A stretch of 7,611 bases of DNA from an uncultured Clostridia bacterium (GCA_946055715.1 CAMGGT010000037.1:1-7611), one strand, 5' to 3'. Counted from the first letter of the stretch, positions 1 to 5,743 are shown. Numbers and translations: made by a program. Notes: generated by a model from the sequence alone, not told the origin.

Positions 1-232
1 GATGTGCAAGCGCTGGTTTGCGGGGGATGCGGCCGGTGCTGCCGAGCTGCAGCTGCGCTATCTGCCGCTGATTGAGGCGCTCTTCTGCGAGGTCAACCCC
101 ATCCCCGTCAAGGCCGCGATGGCCGCGCTGGGCTATGGAGAGAACCGTCTGCGCCTGCCCCTGACCCCGATGGAACCGCAAAACGAGAGCAGACTGCTGG
201 GCGAAATGCGCGCCTGCGGCCTGCCTGTATGA
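1..232 (+). CDS. dapA: 4-hydroxy-tetrahydrodipicolinate synthase, C-terminal end (partial)
   Basis: This is the 3' end of dapA; the gene enters from the left edge, with codons in frame from base 2 and a TGA stop at 230-232. DapA condenses pyruvate with L-aspartate-4-semialdehyde, the first committed step of the lysine/diaminopimelate pathway, in the cytoplasm. About 76 residues are visible. They match the family's C-terminal part: an MCK start of the last helical region, then LMPL-like LPLIEALF, the conserved NPIPVKAAM segment, and RLPLTPM near the end. The catalytic lysine and TIM-barrel core lie outside the window. The ATG at base 2 is an internal methionine, because homologues have about 220 residues before this point. 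dapB follows after 11 bases, so the two are surely co-transcribed and perhaps translationally coupled. Family assignment is secure; nothing can be said about the promoter. Confidence 0.93.
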   Translation, partial: MCKRWFAGDAAGAAELQLRYLPLIEALFCEVNPIPVKAAMAALGYGENRLRLPLTPMEPQNESRLLGEMRACGLPV

Positions 233-238
233 AAGGAG
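232..238 (+). promoter_or_regulatory. dapB ribosome binding site (decides the start)
   Basis: AAAGGAG at 232-238 overlaps the last base of the dapA stop codon and lies 5 bases before the ATG at 244. A second in-frame ATG at 229 overlaps the dapA stop as ATGA, but it has no purine-rich site before it and would add five residues ahead of the Rossmann strand. The 244 start is therefore preferred. Confidence 0.8.
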
Positions 239-243
239 CCGAC

Positions 244-993
244 ATGAAGATTCTGATTTCGGGCCTGTGCGGCCGAATGGGGCGGGAGGTCGCTGCCCTC
301 TGCGAAGCGGGTGTTCGCGGCGCGACCCTCGTCTGCGGCGTAGACAGCGCGGCGGTAGGGGCGGAATGTGTGCCCTGCGCGGCCTCGTTTGAGACGGCAG
401 ACCCAATGGATGCAGACTGCATCATCGACTTTTCGCACCATTCTCTCACCCATGACCTTTTGACCTTTGCCAAAAAGCACCGCCTGCCGCTGGTGCTGGC
501 CACCACCGGCCACACGCAGGCAGAAACGGAAGAGATCGAAGCGGCCGCCGCCGAGATCCCGCTGTTTTGGGCGGCCAACTTCTCTCTGGGGGTGGCCCTG
601 TTGATCGAACTGGCACAAAAAGCCGCCAAGACCATGCCGGAAGCGGAGATCGAGATCGTCGAAAAGCACCACAGCGGCAAGATCGACGCCCCCAGCGGCA
701 CCGCGCTGGCCATCGCCGAAGCCATAAGAGAAGTGCGGCCGCAGGCCACCCTGCTCTGCGGCAGAAGCGGCCAGGGAAAACGCCCGCATGACGAGATCGG
801 CATTCATGCCGTGCGCATGGGCGGCATCGTGGGGGAGCATGAGGTACTGCTGAGCACCCCCTCCCAGACCATCACCCTCAAGCATGAGGCGCACAGCCGC
901 GCGCTGTTTGCGGAAGGGGCACTGGCCGCGGCGGACTATCTCATCGGCCGCCCCGCAGGGCTTTACGGCATGAAGGACCTCCTGCGCACCTGA
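244..993 (+). CDS. dapB: 4-hydroxy-tetrahydrodipicolinate reductase
   Basis: DapB reduces the DapA product to tetrahydrodipicolinate using NAD(P)H, the second step of the cytoplasmic lysine/DAP pathway. The 249-residue protein is slightly shorter than the usual 265-275. The N-terminal Rossmann fold carries GLCGRMG at residues 7-13. ATTGHT (86-91) matches the cofactor/substrate loop. EKHHSGKIDAPSGTAL (140-155) is the family signature, with the catalytic His142, His143 and Lys146 equivalent to His159, His160 and Lys163 of E. coli. The C-terminal region has HAVRMGGIVGEHEV and ends in YGMKDLL. Where E. coli has Glu38-Arg39 for cofactor choice, Asp34-Ser35 appears here; the acid without a following arginine suggests NADH preference, an inference. 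The start at 244 is chosen for its ribosome binding site. The gene sits 11 bases behind dapA in one operon. No convincing terminator follows it, so read-through into ddh is possible. Confidence 0.96.
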   Translation: MKILISGLCGRMGREVAALCEAGVRGATLVCGVDSAAVGAECVPCAASFETADPMDADCIIDFSHHSLTHDLLTFAKKHRLPLVLATTGHTQAETEEIEAAAAEIPLFWAANFSLGVALLIELAQKAAKTMPEAEIEIVEKHHSGKIDAPSGTALAIAEAIREVRPQATLLCGRSGQGKRPHDEIGIHAVRMGGIVGEHEVLLSTPSQTITLKHEAHSRALFAEGALAAADYLIGRPAGLYGMKDLLRT

Positions 994-1018
994 CGGACAT
1001 CTGCCCCTCTTTTTGAAA

Positions 1019-1036
1019 GGCGGTGCCGCACCCGCC
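1019..1036 (+). other. GC-rich hairpin between dapB and ddh
   Basis: GGCGG at 1019-1023 pairs with CCGCC at 1032-1036; an inner TG/CA pair can extend the stem past a one-base bulge. No T tract follows directly. An alternative pairing of CCGCA (1026-1030) with TGCGG (1053-1057) ends in only four Ts (1058-1061) and has a 22-base loop. Either could slow or partly terminate dapB transcription, but neither is a good intrinsic terminator. Confidence 0.25.
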
Positions 1037-1059
1037 GCTTCGCTGCCCTTGATGCGGTT

Positions 1060-1088
1060 TTGACAAGGCCAAAAACAAAATAGTCAAT
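1060..1088 (+). promoter_or_regulatory. possible ddh promoter
   Basis: A perfect TTGACA -35 box lies at 1060-1065. At 17 bases spacing the -10 position reads GTCAAT (1083-1088), only 3 of 6 matches to TATAAT, in an A-rich stretch (AAAAACAAAA) that contrasts with the GC-rich genes around it. Transcription would begin close to 1095, just before the ddh ribosome binding site. The good -35 and poor -10 suggest a weak or activator-dependent promoter; it could also be chance. Confidence 0.4.
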
Positions 1089-1113
1089 AGGATCGATGAA
1101 GGAGAAATATGCA

Positions 1114-2091
1114 ATGAAAATTGCCATTTACGGATACGGCAATCTGGGACGGGGCGTGGAGTGTGCCCTGACGCAGAACCCCGACATGCAAGCAGTGGGC
1201 ATCTTTACCCGCCGCAAGCCCGAAGACATCCATCCCGGGACCGGCATCCCGGTATACGCCGCGGATGAGGTGGGGCGTTTCAAAGACGAGATCGATGTGC
1301 TGATCCTCTGCGGCGGCAGCGCCACCGACCTGCCCGAAATGACCCCCCGCCTGGCGGCGGACTTCAATGTGGTGGACAGCTTTGACACCCATGCCGTCAT
1401 CCCCCGCCATTTTGCCGCGGTGGACAGTGCCGCTCGTGAAGGCGGCCATCTTGCCCTGATCTCGGCGGGGTGGGACCCGGGTCTGTTTTCGCTGGCGCGG
1501 CTGTATGCCACAGCCATTCTGCCCGAGGGGCAGGGCGAGACCTTCTGGGGGCGGGGCGTCAGCCAGGGGCATTCTGATGCCATCCGCCGCATTCCCGGAG
1601 TGCTTGACGCGCGGCAGTATACCGTGCCGATCGACGAGGCGGTGGAACTGGCGCGTGCTGGCAGATCCGAGGGTCTTTGCGCAAGGCAAAAACACCGCCG
1701 CGAGTGCTATGTGGTGGCAGAAGACGGGGCAGACCGCGCCGAGATCGAACGGCAGATCAAAGAAATGCCCCACTATTTTGCCGACTATGACACCACCGTG
1801 ACTTTCATCGATCGGGCAGAAATGCAGGCACATCATGCAGAACTGCCCCACGGCGGCTGTGTGATCCGTTGCGGGCAAACGGGTATCGGAGAGGGTCACC
1901 GTGCGCAGATGGAACTGCGGCTGACGCTTGGCTCCAACCCCGAGTTCACCGCCAACATCCTGCTGGCCTATGCCCGTGCGGTGGCGCGCAAGCATGCGCG
2001 CGGCGAGCGCGGCTGTGTGACCGTCTTTGACGTTGCCCCCGCCGACCTGCTTGCCGCCTCCGGCGAAGAGCTGCGCGCACACTATCTTTGA
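1114..2091 (+). CDS. ddh: meso-diaminopimelate dehydrogenase (NADPH)
   Basis: Ddh reductively aminates the open form of tetrahydrodipicolinate with ammonium and NADPH to give meso-2,6-diaminopimelate, bypassing the four-step acylase branch. The 325-residue length fits the family (320 in Corynebacterium glutamicum). The Rossmann motif GYGNLGRG is at 7-14, and Arg33-Arg34 after strand 2 fit NADPH 2'-phosphate binding. Compared from memory with the C. glutamicum enzyme, the substrate-contacting residues are all kept: Asp91, Asp121, Trp145, Thr170, Arg196, His246 and Asn275. Signature stretches CGGSATDLPE, SAGWDPG and FWGRGVSQGHSDAIRRIPG are present. The start at 1114 is chosen because AAGGAG (1099-1104) sits 9 bases before it and the Rossmann strand begins at once; an ATG at 1096 overlaps that site and would add six residues. 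Ddh lies between dapB and lysA, its substrate and product partners. Identification is very secure. Confidence 0.97.
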   Translation: MKIAIYGYGNLGRGVECALTQNPDMQAVGIFTRRKPEDIHPGTGIPVYAADEVGRFKDEIDVLILCGGSATDLPEMTPRLAADFNVVDSFDTHAVIPRHFAAVDSAAREGGHLALISAGWDPGLFSLARLYATAILPEGQGETFWGRGVSQGHSDAIRRIPGVLDARQYTVPIDEAVELARAGRSEGLCARQKHRRECYVVAEDGADRAEIERQIKEMPHYFADYDTTVTFIDRAEMQAHHAELPHGGCVIRCGQTGIGEGHRAQMELRLTLGSNPEFTANILLAYARAVARKHARGERGCVTVFDVAPADLLAASGEELRAHYL

Positions 2092-2115
2092 CAAATGCAA
2101 AAACCAACTTACAAT
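2088..2115 (+). promoter_or_regulatory. lysA promoter
   Basis: A perfect TTGACA -35 (2088-2093) overlaps the ddh stop codon (2089-2091). After a 16-base spacer comes TACAAT (2110-2115), 5 of 6 matches to TATAAT. Transcription should begin near 2122, giving a leader of about 75 bases before lysA. The region is AT-richer than the flanking genes. The leader is too short for a lysine (L-box) riboswitch, and none is visible. Confidence 0.65.
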
Positions 2116-2183
2116 GACCCACTTTTCAACCCTGTCTTTATGCGACAGCCACTTTGCAACAGCCACACAACCGTACATAGTAC

Positions 2184-2190
2184 AAAAGGA
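2184..2190 (+). promoter_or_regulatory. lysA ribosome binding site (decides the start)
   Basis: AAAAGGA at 2184-2190 lies 6 bases before the ATG at 2197. The reading frame is open back to an ATG at 2095, but that start has no ribosome binding site, falls between the promoter boxes, and would add 34 residues without any family likeness. Confidence 0.75.
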
Positions 2191-2196
2191 AAAGAC

Positions 2197-3507
2197 ATGA
2201 AAAACGAACTGATCTGCGACAATCTCTCGGTCAATGCCGAAGGGCATCTGTGCCTTGCCGGGCAGGACACGACCGCGCTGGCACAAAAATACGGCACCCC
2301 GCTGTATCTGCTGGACGAAGACAGGATCCGCGCCAACTGCCGCATGTACAAAGGGGCGGCAGATGCCGCCTTTGACGGGCGGTTCCGCCTGTTTTATGCC
2401 TCCAAAGCCGCCTCCTTCAAACAGATCTACCGCGTGATGCGGGAGGAGGAGATGGGGGTGGACCTTGTTTCTTCCGGTGAGATATTTACCGCAAAAGAGG
2501 CGGGGTTTCCGCTGGAAAACGCACTTTTTCACTCCAACAACAAAACGGATGAAGACATTGCCTTTGCCATGGACTGCGAAGTGGGCTTCTTTGTGGCGGA
2601 CAACGAAGAGGAACTGTATGCCATCGAGCGCGAGGCCGAGCGACGCGATGCCCGGCAGAAGGTGCTTTTGCGCCTCACGCCCGGCATTGACCCCCACACC
2701 TTTGCGGCGGTGACCACCGGCAAGGTCGACTCCAAATTCGGCACGGCCATCGAGACCGGGCAGGCAGAACAGGTCACAAAGATCGCCCTTTCTCTGCCCC
2801 ATGTCCGGCTGTGCGGCTACCATTGCCACATCGGCTCGCAGATCTTTGAGACAGACGCGCTTCTGCGCGCCGCAGACACAATGCTTTCATTTATTGCCCG
2901 CATGAAGCAGACGCTGGGGCTGGTCACGGAAATACTGGACCTCGGTGGCGGGCTGGGGGTGCGGTACACCCCGGAAGACCCCACCATCGACATCCCGGCC
3001 GCCCTTGCAGGGCTGGGGCTTGCCATGCGCCGCACCGCCCTTCGCCTGGGCATCGACCTGCCCGTCATCGCCCTGGAGCCCGGACGCAGCATCGTGGCCG
3101 ACGCGGGCATGACCCTGTATACCGTGGGCACGCGCAAGCACATCCCCGGCTACCGCGACTATGTATCCGTGGACGGCGGCATGACCGACAACATCCGCCA
3201 TGCCCTCTACGGCTCTCGCTATACCCTGCTCCCTGCCGACAACATGACCGCCCCCCGCGACCTTGTCTGCACGGTGGTGGGGCGCTGCTGTGAAAGCGGC
3301 GACATCCTGCAGGAGCGCGTCAAGCTCCCCTCCGGCATCCGGCGCGGAGACCTGCTGGCCTGCCTGACAACGGGGGCCTATCACTATTCCATGGCTTCCA
3401 ACTATAACCGCCTGCCCCGCCCTGCCGTGGTTATGCTTGCGGGGGGGGATAGCCGCGTGGCCGTGCGCCGCGAAACGCCGGAAGACCTCACGCGGCTGGA
3501 TGTGTGA
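2197..3507 (+). CDS. lysA: diaminopimelate decarboxylase
   Basis: LysA is the PLP-dependent enzyme that decarboxylates meso-DAP to L-lysine, the last step of the pathway, in the cytoplasm. The 436-residue protein has the alanine-racemase-type TIM barrel followed by a beta-domain. Visible sites in order: Lys70 in FYASKA, the PLP Schiff-base lysine; HIGSQ at 211-215; GGGLG at 250-254, which binds PLP phosphate; EPGRS at 294-298; CESGD at 365-369, whose Cys365 is the active-site cysteine donated across the dimer; and TTGAY at 391-395 with its conserved tyrosine. Length and motif order are normal. It follows ddh, which makes its substrate, but has its own promoter and is closed by an intrinsic terminator, so it can be expressed separately. 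A run of eight Gs (3441-3448) near the 3' end is a possible slippage site. Identification is very secure. Confidence 0.97.
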   Translation: MKNELICDNLSVNAEGHLCLAGQDTTALAQKYGTPLYLLDEDRIRANCRMYKGAADAAFDGRFRLFYASKAASFKQIYRVMREEEMGVDLVSSGEIFTAKEAGFPLENALFHSNNKTDEDIAFAMDCEVGFFVADNEEELYAIEREAERRDARQKVLLRLTPGIDPHTFAAVTTGKVDSKFGTAIETGQAEQVTKIALSLPHVRLCGYHCHIGSQIFETDALLRAADTMLSFIARMKQTLGLVTEILDLGGGLGVRYTPEDPTIDIPAALAGLGLAMRRTALRLGIDLPVIALEPGRSIVADAGMTLYTVGTRKHIPGYRDYVSVDGGMTDNIRHALYGSRYTLLPADNMTAPRDLVCTVVGRCCESGDILQERVKLPSGIRRGDLLACLTTGAYHYSMASNYNRLPRPAVVMLAGGDSRVAVRRETPEDLTRLDV

Positions 3508-3527
3508 GCCGAAGCGGAAGACAGGCG

Positions 3528-3557
3528 GCAGAAGTGACAACATTCTGCATTTTTTTT
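3528..3557 (+). terminator. lysA intrinsic terminator
   Basis: GCAGAA (3528-3533) pairs with TTCTGC (3543-3548). Two more pairs (TG with CA) can form inside past a bulged G, leaving a four-base ACAA loop. An A and then eight Ts (3550-3557) follow. It begins 20 bases after the lysA stop, the usual place for a rho-independent terminator. The stem is modest but the T tract is strong. Confidence 0.7.
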
Positions 3558-3572
3558 CGCGGCTGTGATGCG

Positions 3573-3590
3573 TTTTTTTTGCAAAAACCA
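3573..3590 (+). promoter_or_regulatory. AT-rich palindrome / UP-like element
   Basis: A T8 tract (3573-3580) runs into GCAAAAA, forming the perfect 12-base palindrome TTTTTGCAAAAA (3576-3587). It ends four bases before the -35 box of the next promoter. Paired T and A tracts in this place fit an UP element that contacts the RNA polymerase alpha subunits. The exact symmetry also allows a regulator binding site. Which applies cannot be told from sequence. Confidence 0.4.
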
Positions 3591-3591
3591 C

Positions 3592-3620
3592 TTGACAAAT
3601 GCTTCATCGGGTGTTAAAAT
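3592..3620 (+). promoter_or_regulatory. strong promoter upstream of amt
   Basis: TTGACA (3592-3597, 6 of 6) and TAAAAT (3615-3620, 5 of 6) are separated by the ideal 17 bases. An AT-rich stretch lies just upstream. The predicted transcription start is near 3627. It is the best promoter in the window and is placed to drive the amt-gltB unit. A terminator hairpin begins only about 14 bases after the start point. Confidence 0.75.
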
Positions 3621-3640
3621 CCTCCCATAAAGCGACAAGG

Positions 3641-3683
3641 AAGCCGCAGACAAAGTGAGTTTGTCTGTGGCTTTTCCTTTTTT
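3641..3683 (+). terminator. terminator/attenuator hairpin in the amt leader
   Basis: Bases 3641-3654 pair with 3660-3673 in a 14-pair stem with a single G-U wobble (3646 with 3668) and a five-base loop GTGAG (3655-3659). The stem is followed by TTTTCCTTTTTT (3672-3683). On the + strand this is a strong rho-independent terminator; the - strand lacks a T tract. lysA already has its own terminator and a promoter lies between, so this hairpin acts on transcripts starting near 3627. It either ends a short RNA of about 55 bases or attenuates amt-gltB expression. The leader before it is too short to hold a full antiterminator, so any control would need a protein or an upstream transcript. Confidence 0.75.
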
Positions 3684-3755
3684 CGGAGATGTTGCGGAGA
3701 CATAAGCAGGCCTGCTGTCCTCCCCAACGCTTGCCGCTTGAATTGCCAAATGCGA

Positions 3756-3808
3756 CCGCCGCCCACTCTGCGGGCAAACGGCGGCAGGGGCAGTACCGCC
3801 CCGCCGCC
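3756..3808 (+). other. two mutually exclusive hairpins in the amt leader
   Basis: Hairpin A pairs CCGCCG (3756-3761) with CGGCGG (3779-3784). Hairpin B pairs 3780-3785 plus 3787-3791 with 3798-3802 plus 3803-3808: eleven G-C pairs, one bulged A (3786) and a six-base loop AGTACC (3792-3797). GGCGG at 3780-3784 is used by both, so only one can form. B should be much more stable. No T tract follows B and the ribosome binding site at 3870 is not inside it, so a role in termination or translation is not evident. It could reflect GC-rich sequence alone. Confidence 0.45.
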
Positions 3809-3884
3809 ACGCGCCACAGCGGAAAGTGGGGTCTTGTGCGGAAGACATTGGCTGACGCATTTCATTTTCAGGAGGAACTATCTG

Positions 3885-5696
3885 ATGATTTTCACTGCTT
3901 TTTTGGAGGCGGCCCCCGGCTGGGATGCCGTCTTGGGTTTGTTTGAATCGCTGCGCGGCGAGCTGTTTGCCGTGTGGTTTCTGATCGGTGCGGCGCTGGT
4001 GTTCTGGATGCAGGCCGGATTTGCCATGGTGGAAACGGGCTTTACCCGTGCAAAAAACGCCGGCAATATCTTAATGAAGAACCTCATGGACTTCTGCATC
4101 GGCACGGTGGTGTTTATTCTCATCGGCTTCGGCCTTTTGCTGGGTGAAGACCTGATCGGGCTGATCGGCAAACCCGGATTTGATATTTTTACGGATTATG
4201 CCAACTTCGACTGGTCGAACTTCGTCTTTAACCTCGTGTTCTGCGCAACGACGGCCACCATCGTGTCCGGCGCGATGGCAGAACGGACAAAATTTCTTTC
4301 TTACTGTGTGTATTCCGCCATCATTTCGGCCCTGATCTATCCCATCGAGGCACACTGGACCTGGGGCGGCGGCTGGCTGGCACAGCTGGGCTTCCACGAT
4401 TTTGCCGGCTCCAACTGCATTCACATGGTGGGCGGCATCTGCGCGCTGATCGGCGCCTGCATGGTGGGGCCCCGCCTGGGCAAATTCGTCAAAAAAGACG
4501 GCAAGATCACAAAGGTGAACGCCATCCCCGGCCATAACATCACCATCGGGTGCCTGGGCGTCTTCATCCTGTGGCTGGGCTGGTACGGCTTCAACGGTGC
4601 GGCGGCCACCACGGTGCCCGAGCTTGCCTCCATCTTCCTCACCACCACCGTGGCCCCCGCCGTGGCGACCGTGGTGTGCATGATCTTCACCTGGATCAAA
4701 TACGGCAAACCCGATGTTTCCATGTGTCTGAACGCCTCGCTGGCCGGCCTTGTCGGCGTGACGGCCGGCTGTGATGTGGTGGACGCGCTGGGCGCGGCCT
4801 GCATCGGCGCTGTGTCGGGTGTGCTTGTCATCTTCGGCGTGTGGCTGCTGGACCACAAACTGCACATCGACGACCCGGTGGGCGCCGTTGCGGTGCACTG
4901 CCTCAACGGTCTGTGGGGCACGCTGGCCGTGGGTCTGTTTGCCACAGAGACCGCCCCCGCCTTTGCCAGAGGGTACGGCGACGGCGTGACCTACGGTGCC
5001 AACCAGATCGCGGGCGAAGGCCTGTTTTACGGCGGCGGATTGAAGCTGCTGGGCATTCAGATCCTCGGCGTTCTGGCCACCGCGGCCTTTACGGCTGTGG
5101 CCATCACACTGACATTCCTTGTCATCAAAAAGATCTTCGGTCTGCGCGTCTCGCGCGAAGAAGAGGTGGCCGGCCTGGATATTCAGGAGCATGGCCTGCC
5201 CAGCGCCTATGCCGGCTTTGTCTTCCAGCCCGAAGACCTGCCTTCCGATGAAGAGGTGACGGTGGTGGAAGGGGATGTCCCCGTGGCGGAAGCCGTGGAA
5301 GTGCGGCCCATGCCCACCTTTGACGAGCCGAAGGGCGGCGTGAAGCTGACCAAAGTGGAGATCATCTGCAAGGAAGCCCGTCTGGAAGCGCTGAAAAACG
5401 CCATGATGAACATCGGCATTACCGGCATGACCGTCTCGCATGTGCTGGGATGCGGCGCACAGAAGGGCAAGCCGGAGTACTACCGCGGCGTTGCCATTGA
5501 AGCCACGCTGCTGCCCAAGATCCAGGTGGACATCGTGGTGAGCAAAGTGCCCGTGTCTTCGGTGATCGAGACGGCAAAGAAGGTGCTGTATACCGGCCAT
5601 ATCGGCGACGGCAAGATCTTCGTATATAATGTAGAAAATGTGGTGAAGGTGCGCACGGGCGAGACCGGCTATGACGCCCTGCAAGACGTGGAGTAA
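3885..5696 (+). CDS. amt: ammonium channel fused to a PII (GlnB/GlnK) domain
   Basis: This membrane protein conducts ammonium into the cell and carries its own nitrogen-status sensor. Of 603 residues, about 1-420 form an Amt/MEP/Rh channel with roughly 11 hydrophobic helices (the first about 26-49) and no clear signal peptide. DFAGSNCIH (172-180) and the segment ending at His338 supply the twin pore histidines (His180, His338; His168 and His318 in E. coli AmtB), with Asp172 equivalent to Asp160. GLRVSREEEVAGLDIQEHG (419-437) is the conserved cytoplasmic tail. An acidic linker of about 45 residues leads to a PII domain at 487-603, with T-loop 521-545, TGHIGDGKIF (570-579) and VRTGETG near the end. 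AGGAGG at 3870-3875, 9 bases upstream, fixes the start at 3885; the frame is open upstream to 3738 but that part is not Amt-like. gltB follows in the same unit. Confidence 0.95.
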   Translation: MIFTAFLEAAPGWDAVLGLFESLRGELFAVWFLIGAALVFWMQAGFAMVETGFTRAKNAGNILMKNLMDFCIGTVVFILIGFGLLLGEDLIGLIGKPGFDIFTDYANFDWSNFVFNLVFCATTATIVSGAMAERTKFLSYCVYSAIISALIYPIEAHWTWGGGWLAQLGFHDFAGSNCIHMVGGICALIGACMVGPRLGKFVKKDGKITKVNAIPGHNITIGCLGVFILWLGWYGFNGAAATTVPELASIFLTTTVAPAVATVVCMIFTWIKYGKPDVSMCLNASLAGLVGVTAGCDVVDALGAACIGAVSGVLVIFGVWLLDHKLHIDDPVGAVAVHCLNGLWGTLAVGLFATETAPAFARGYGDGVTYGANQIAGEGLFYGGGLKLLGIQILGVLATAAFTAVAITLTFLVIKKIFGLRVSREEEVAGLDIQEHGLPSAYAGFVFQPEDLPSDEEVTVVEGDVPVAEAVEVRPMPTFDEPKGGVKLTKVEIICKEARLEALKNAMMNIGITGMTVSHVLGCGAQKGKPEYYRGVAIEATLLPKIQVDIVVSKVPVSSVIETAKKVLYTGHIGDGKIFVYNVENVVKVRTGETGYDALQDVE

Positions 5697-5728
5697 CCCG
5701 ATACATCGCCACATAACGCAACAGACCT

Positions 5729-5735
5729 GAAAGGA
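5729..5735 (+). promoter_or_regulatory. gltB ribosome binding site
   Basis: GAAAGGA at 5729-5735 lies 8 bases before the ATG at 5744. The 47-base gap after amt holds no promoter or terminator that I can see, so gltB most likely depends on the amt promoter. Confidence 0.65.
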
Positions 5736-5743
5736 ACGGAACA

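Larger units (their letters stand above)
3508..3884 (+). other. 377-base signal-rich gap and amt leader
   Basis: No convincing gene lies here. In order it holds the lysA terminator, a second T8 tract within an AT-rich palindrome, a strong promoter, a terminator hairpin right behind that promoter, a 12-base perfect palindrome (AGCAGGCCTGCT, 3705-3716), two overlapping GC-rich hairpins, and the amt ribosome binding site AGGAGG (3870-3875). The predicted amt leader is about 258 bases, long for a simple untranslated region. Reading frames across it are open because of base composition and lack ribosome binding sites at useful spacing. Confidence 0.7.

Noticed and set aside
2095..2196. Extended N-terminus for LysA from the ATG at 2095
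   Set aside because: There is no ribosome binding site, it overlaps the promoter, and the added residues are unlike the family. The ATG at 2197 has a good site.
2122..2196. Lysine riboswitch before lysA
   Set aside because: The leader is about 75 bases, far too short for the L-box aptamer, and has no multi-stem fold.
1084..2829. 581-codon open frame on the - strand across ddh and lysA
   Set aside because: It lies opposite two securely identified genes, crosses the lysA promoter gap and shows no family motif. It is a by-product of GC-rich codon use.
3620..3685. ANTAR-type two-hairpin antitermination site, known upstream of clostridial nitrogen genes
   Set aside because: Six-base stretches with A first and G fourth occur (AAAGCG, AAAGTG), but their flanks do not pair into the two required stems.
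3738..3884. Extended N-terminus for the Amt protein from the ATG at 3738
   Set aside because: The extra 49 residues run through the GC-rich hairpins and are not Amt-like; AGGAGG at 3870 supports the ATG at 3885.
3689..3946. Possible 85-codon leader peptide gene before amt
   Set aside because: GGAG lies only one base before its ATG, it overlaps the amt start in another frame, and the peptide shows no recognisable feature.
5625..5630. Perfect TATAAT near the end of the PII domain as a gltB promoter
   Set aside because: There is no -35 at suitable spacing and no extended -10 TG; the bases encode conserved PII residues.
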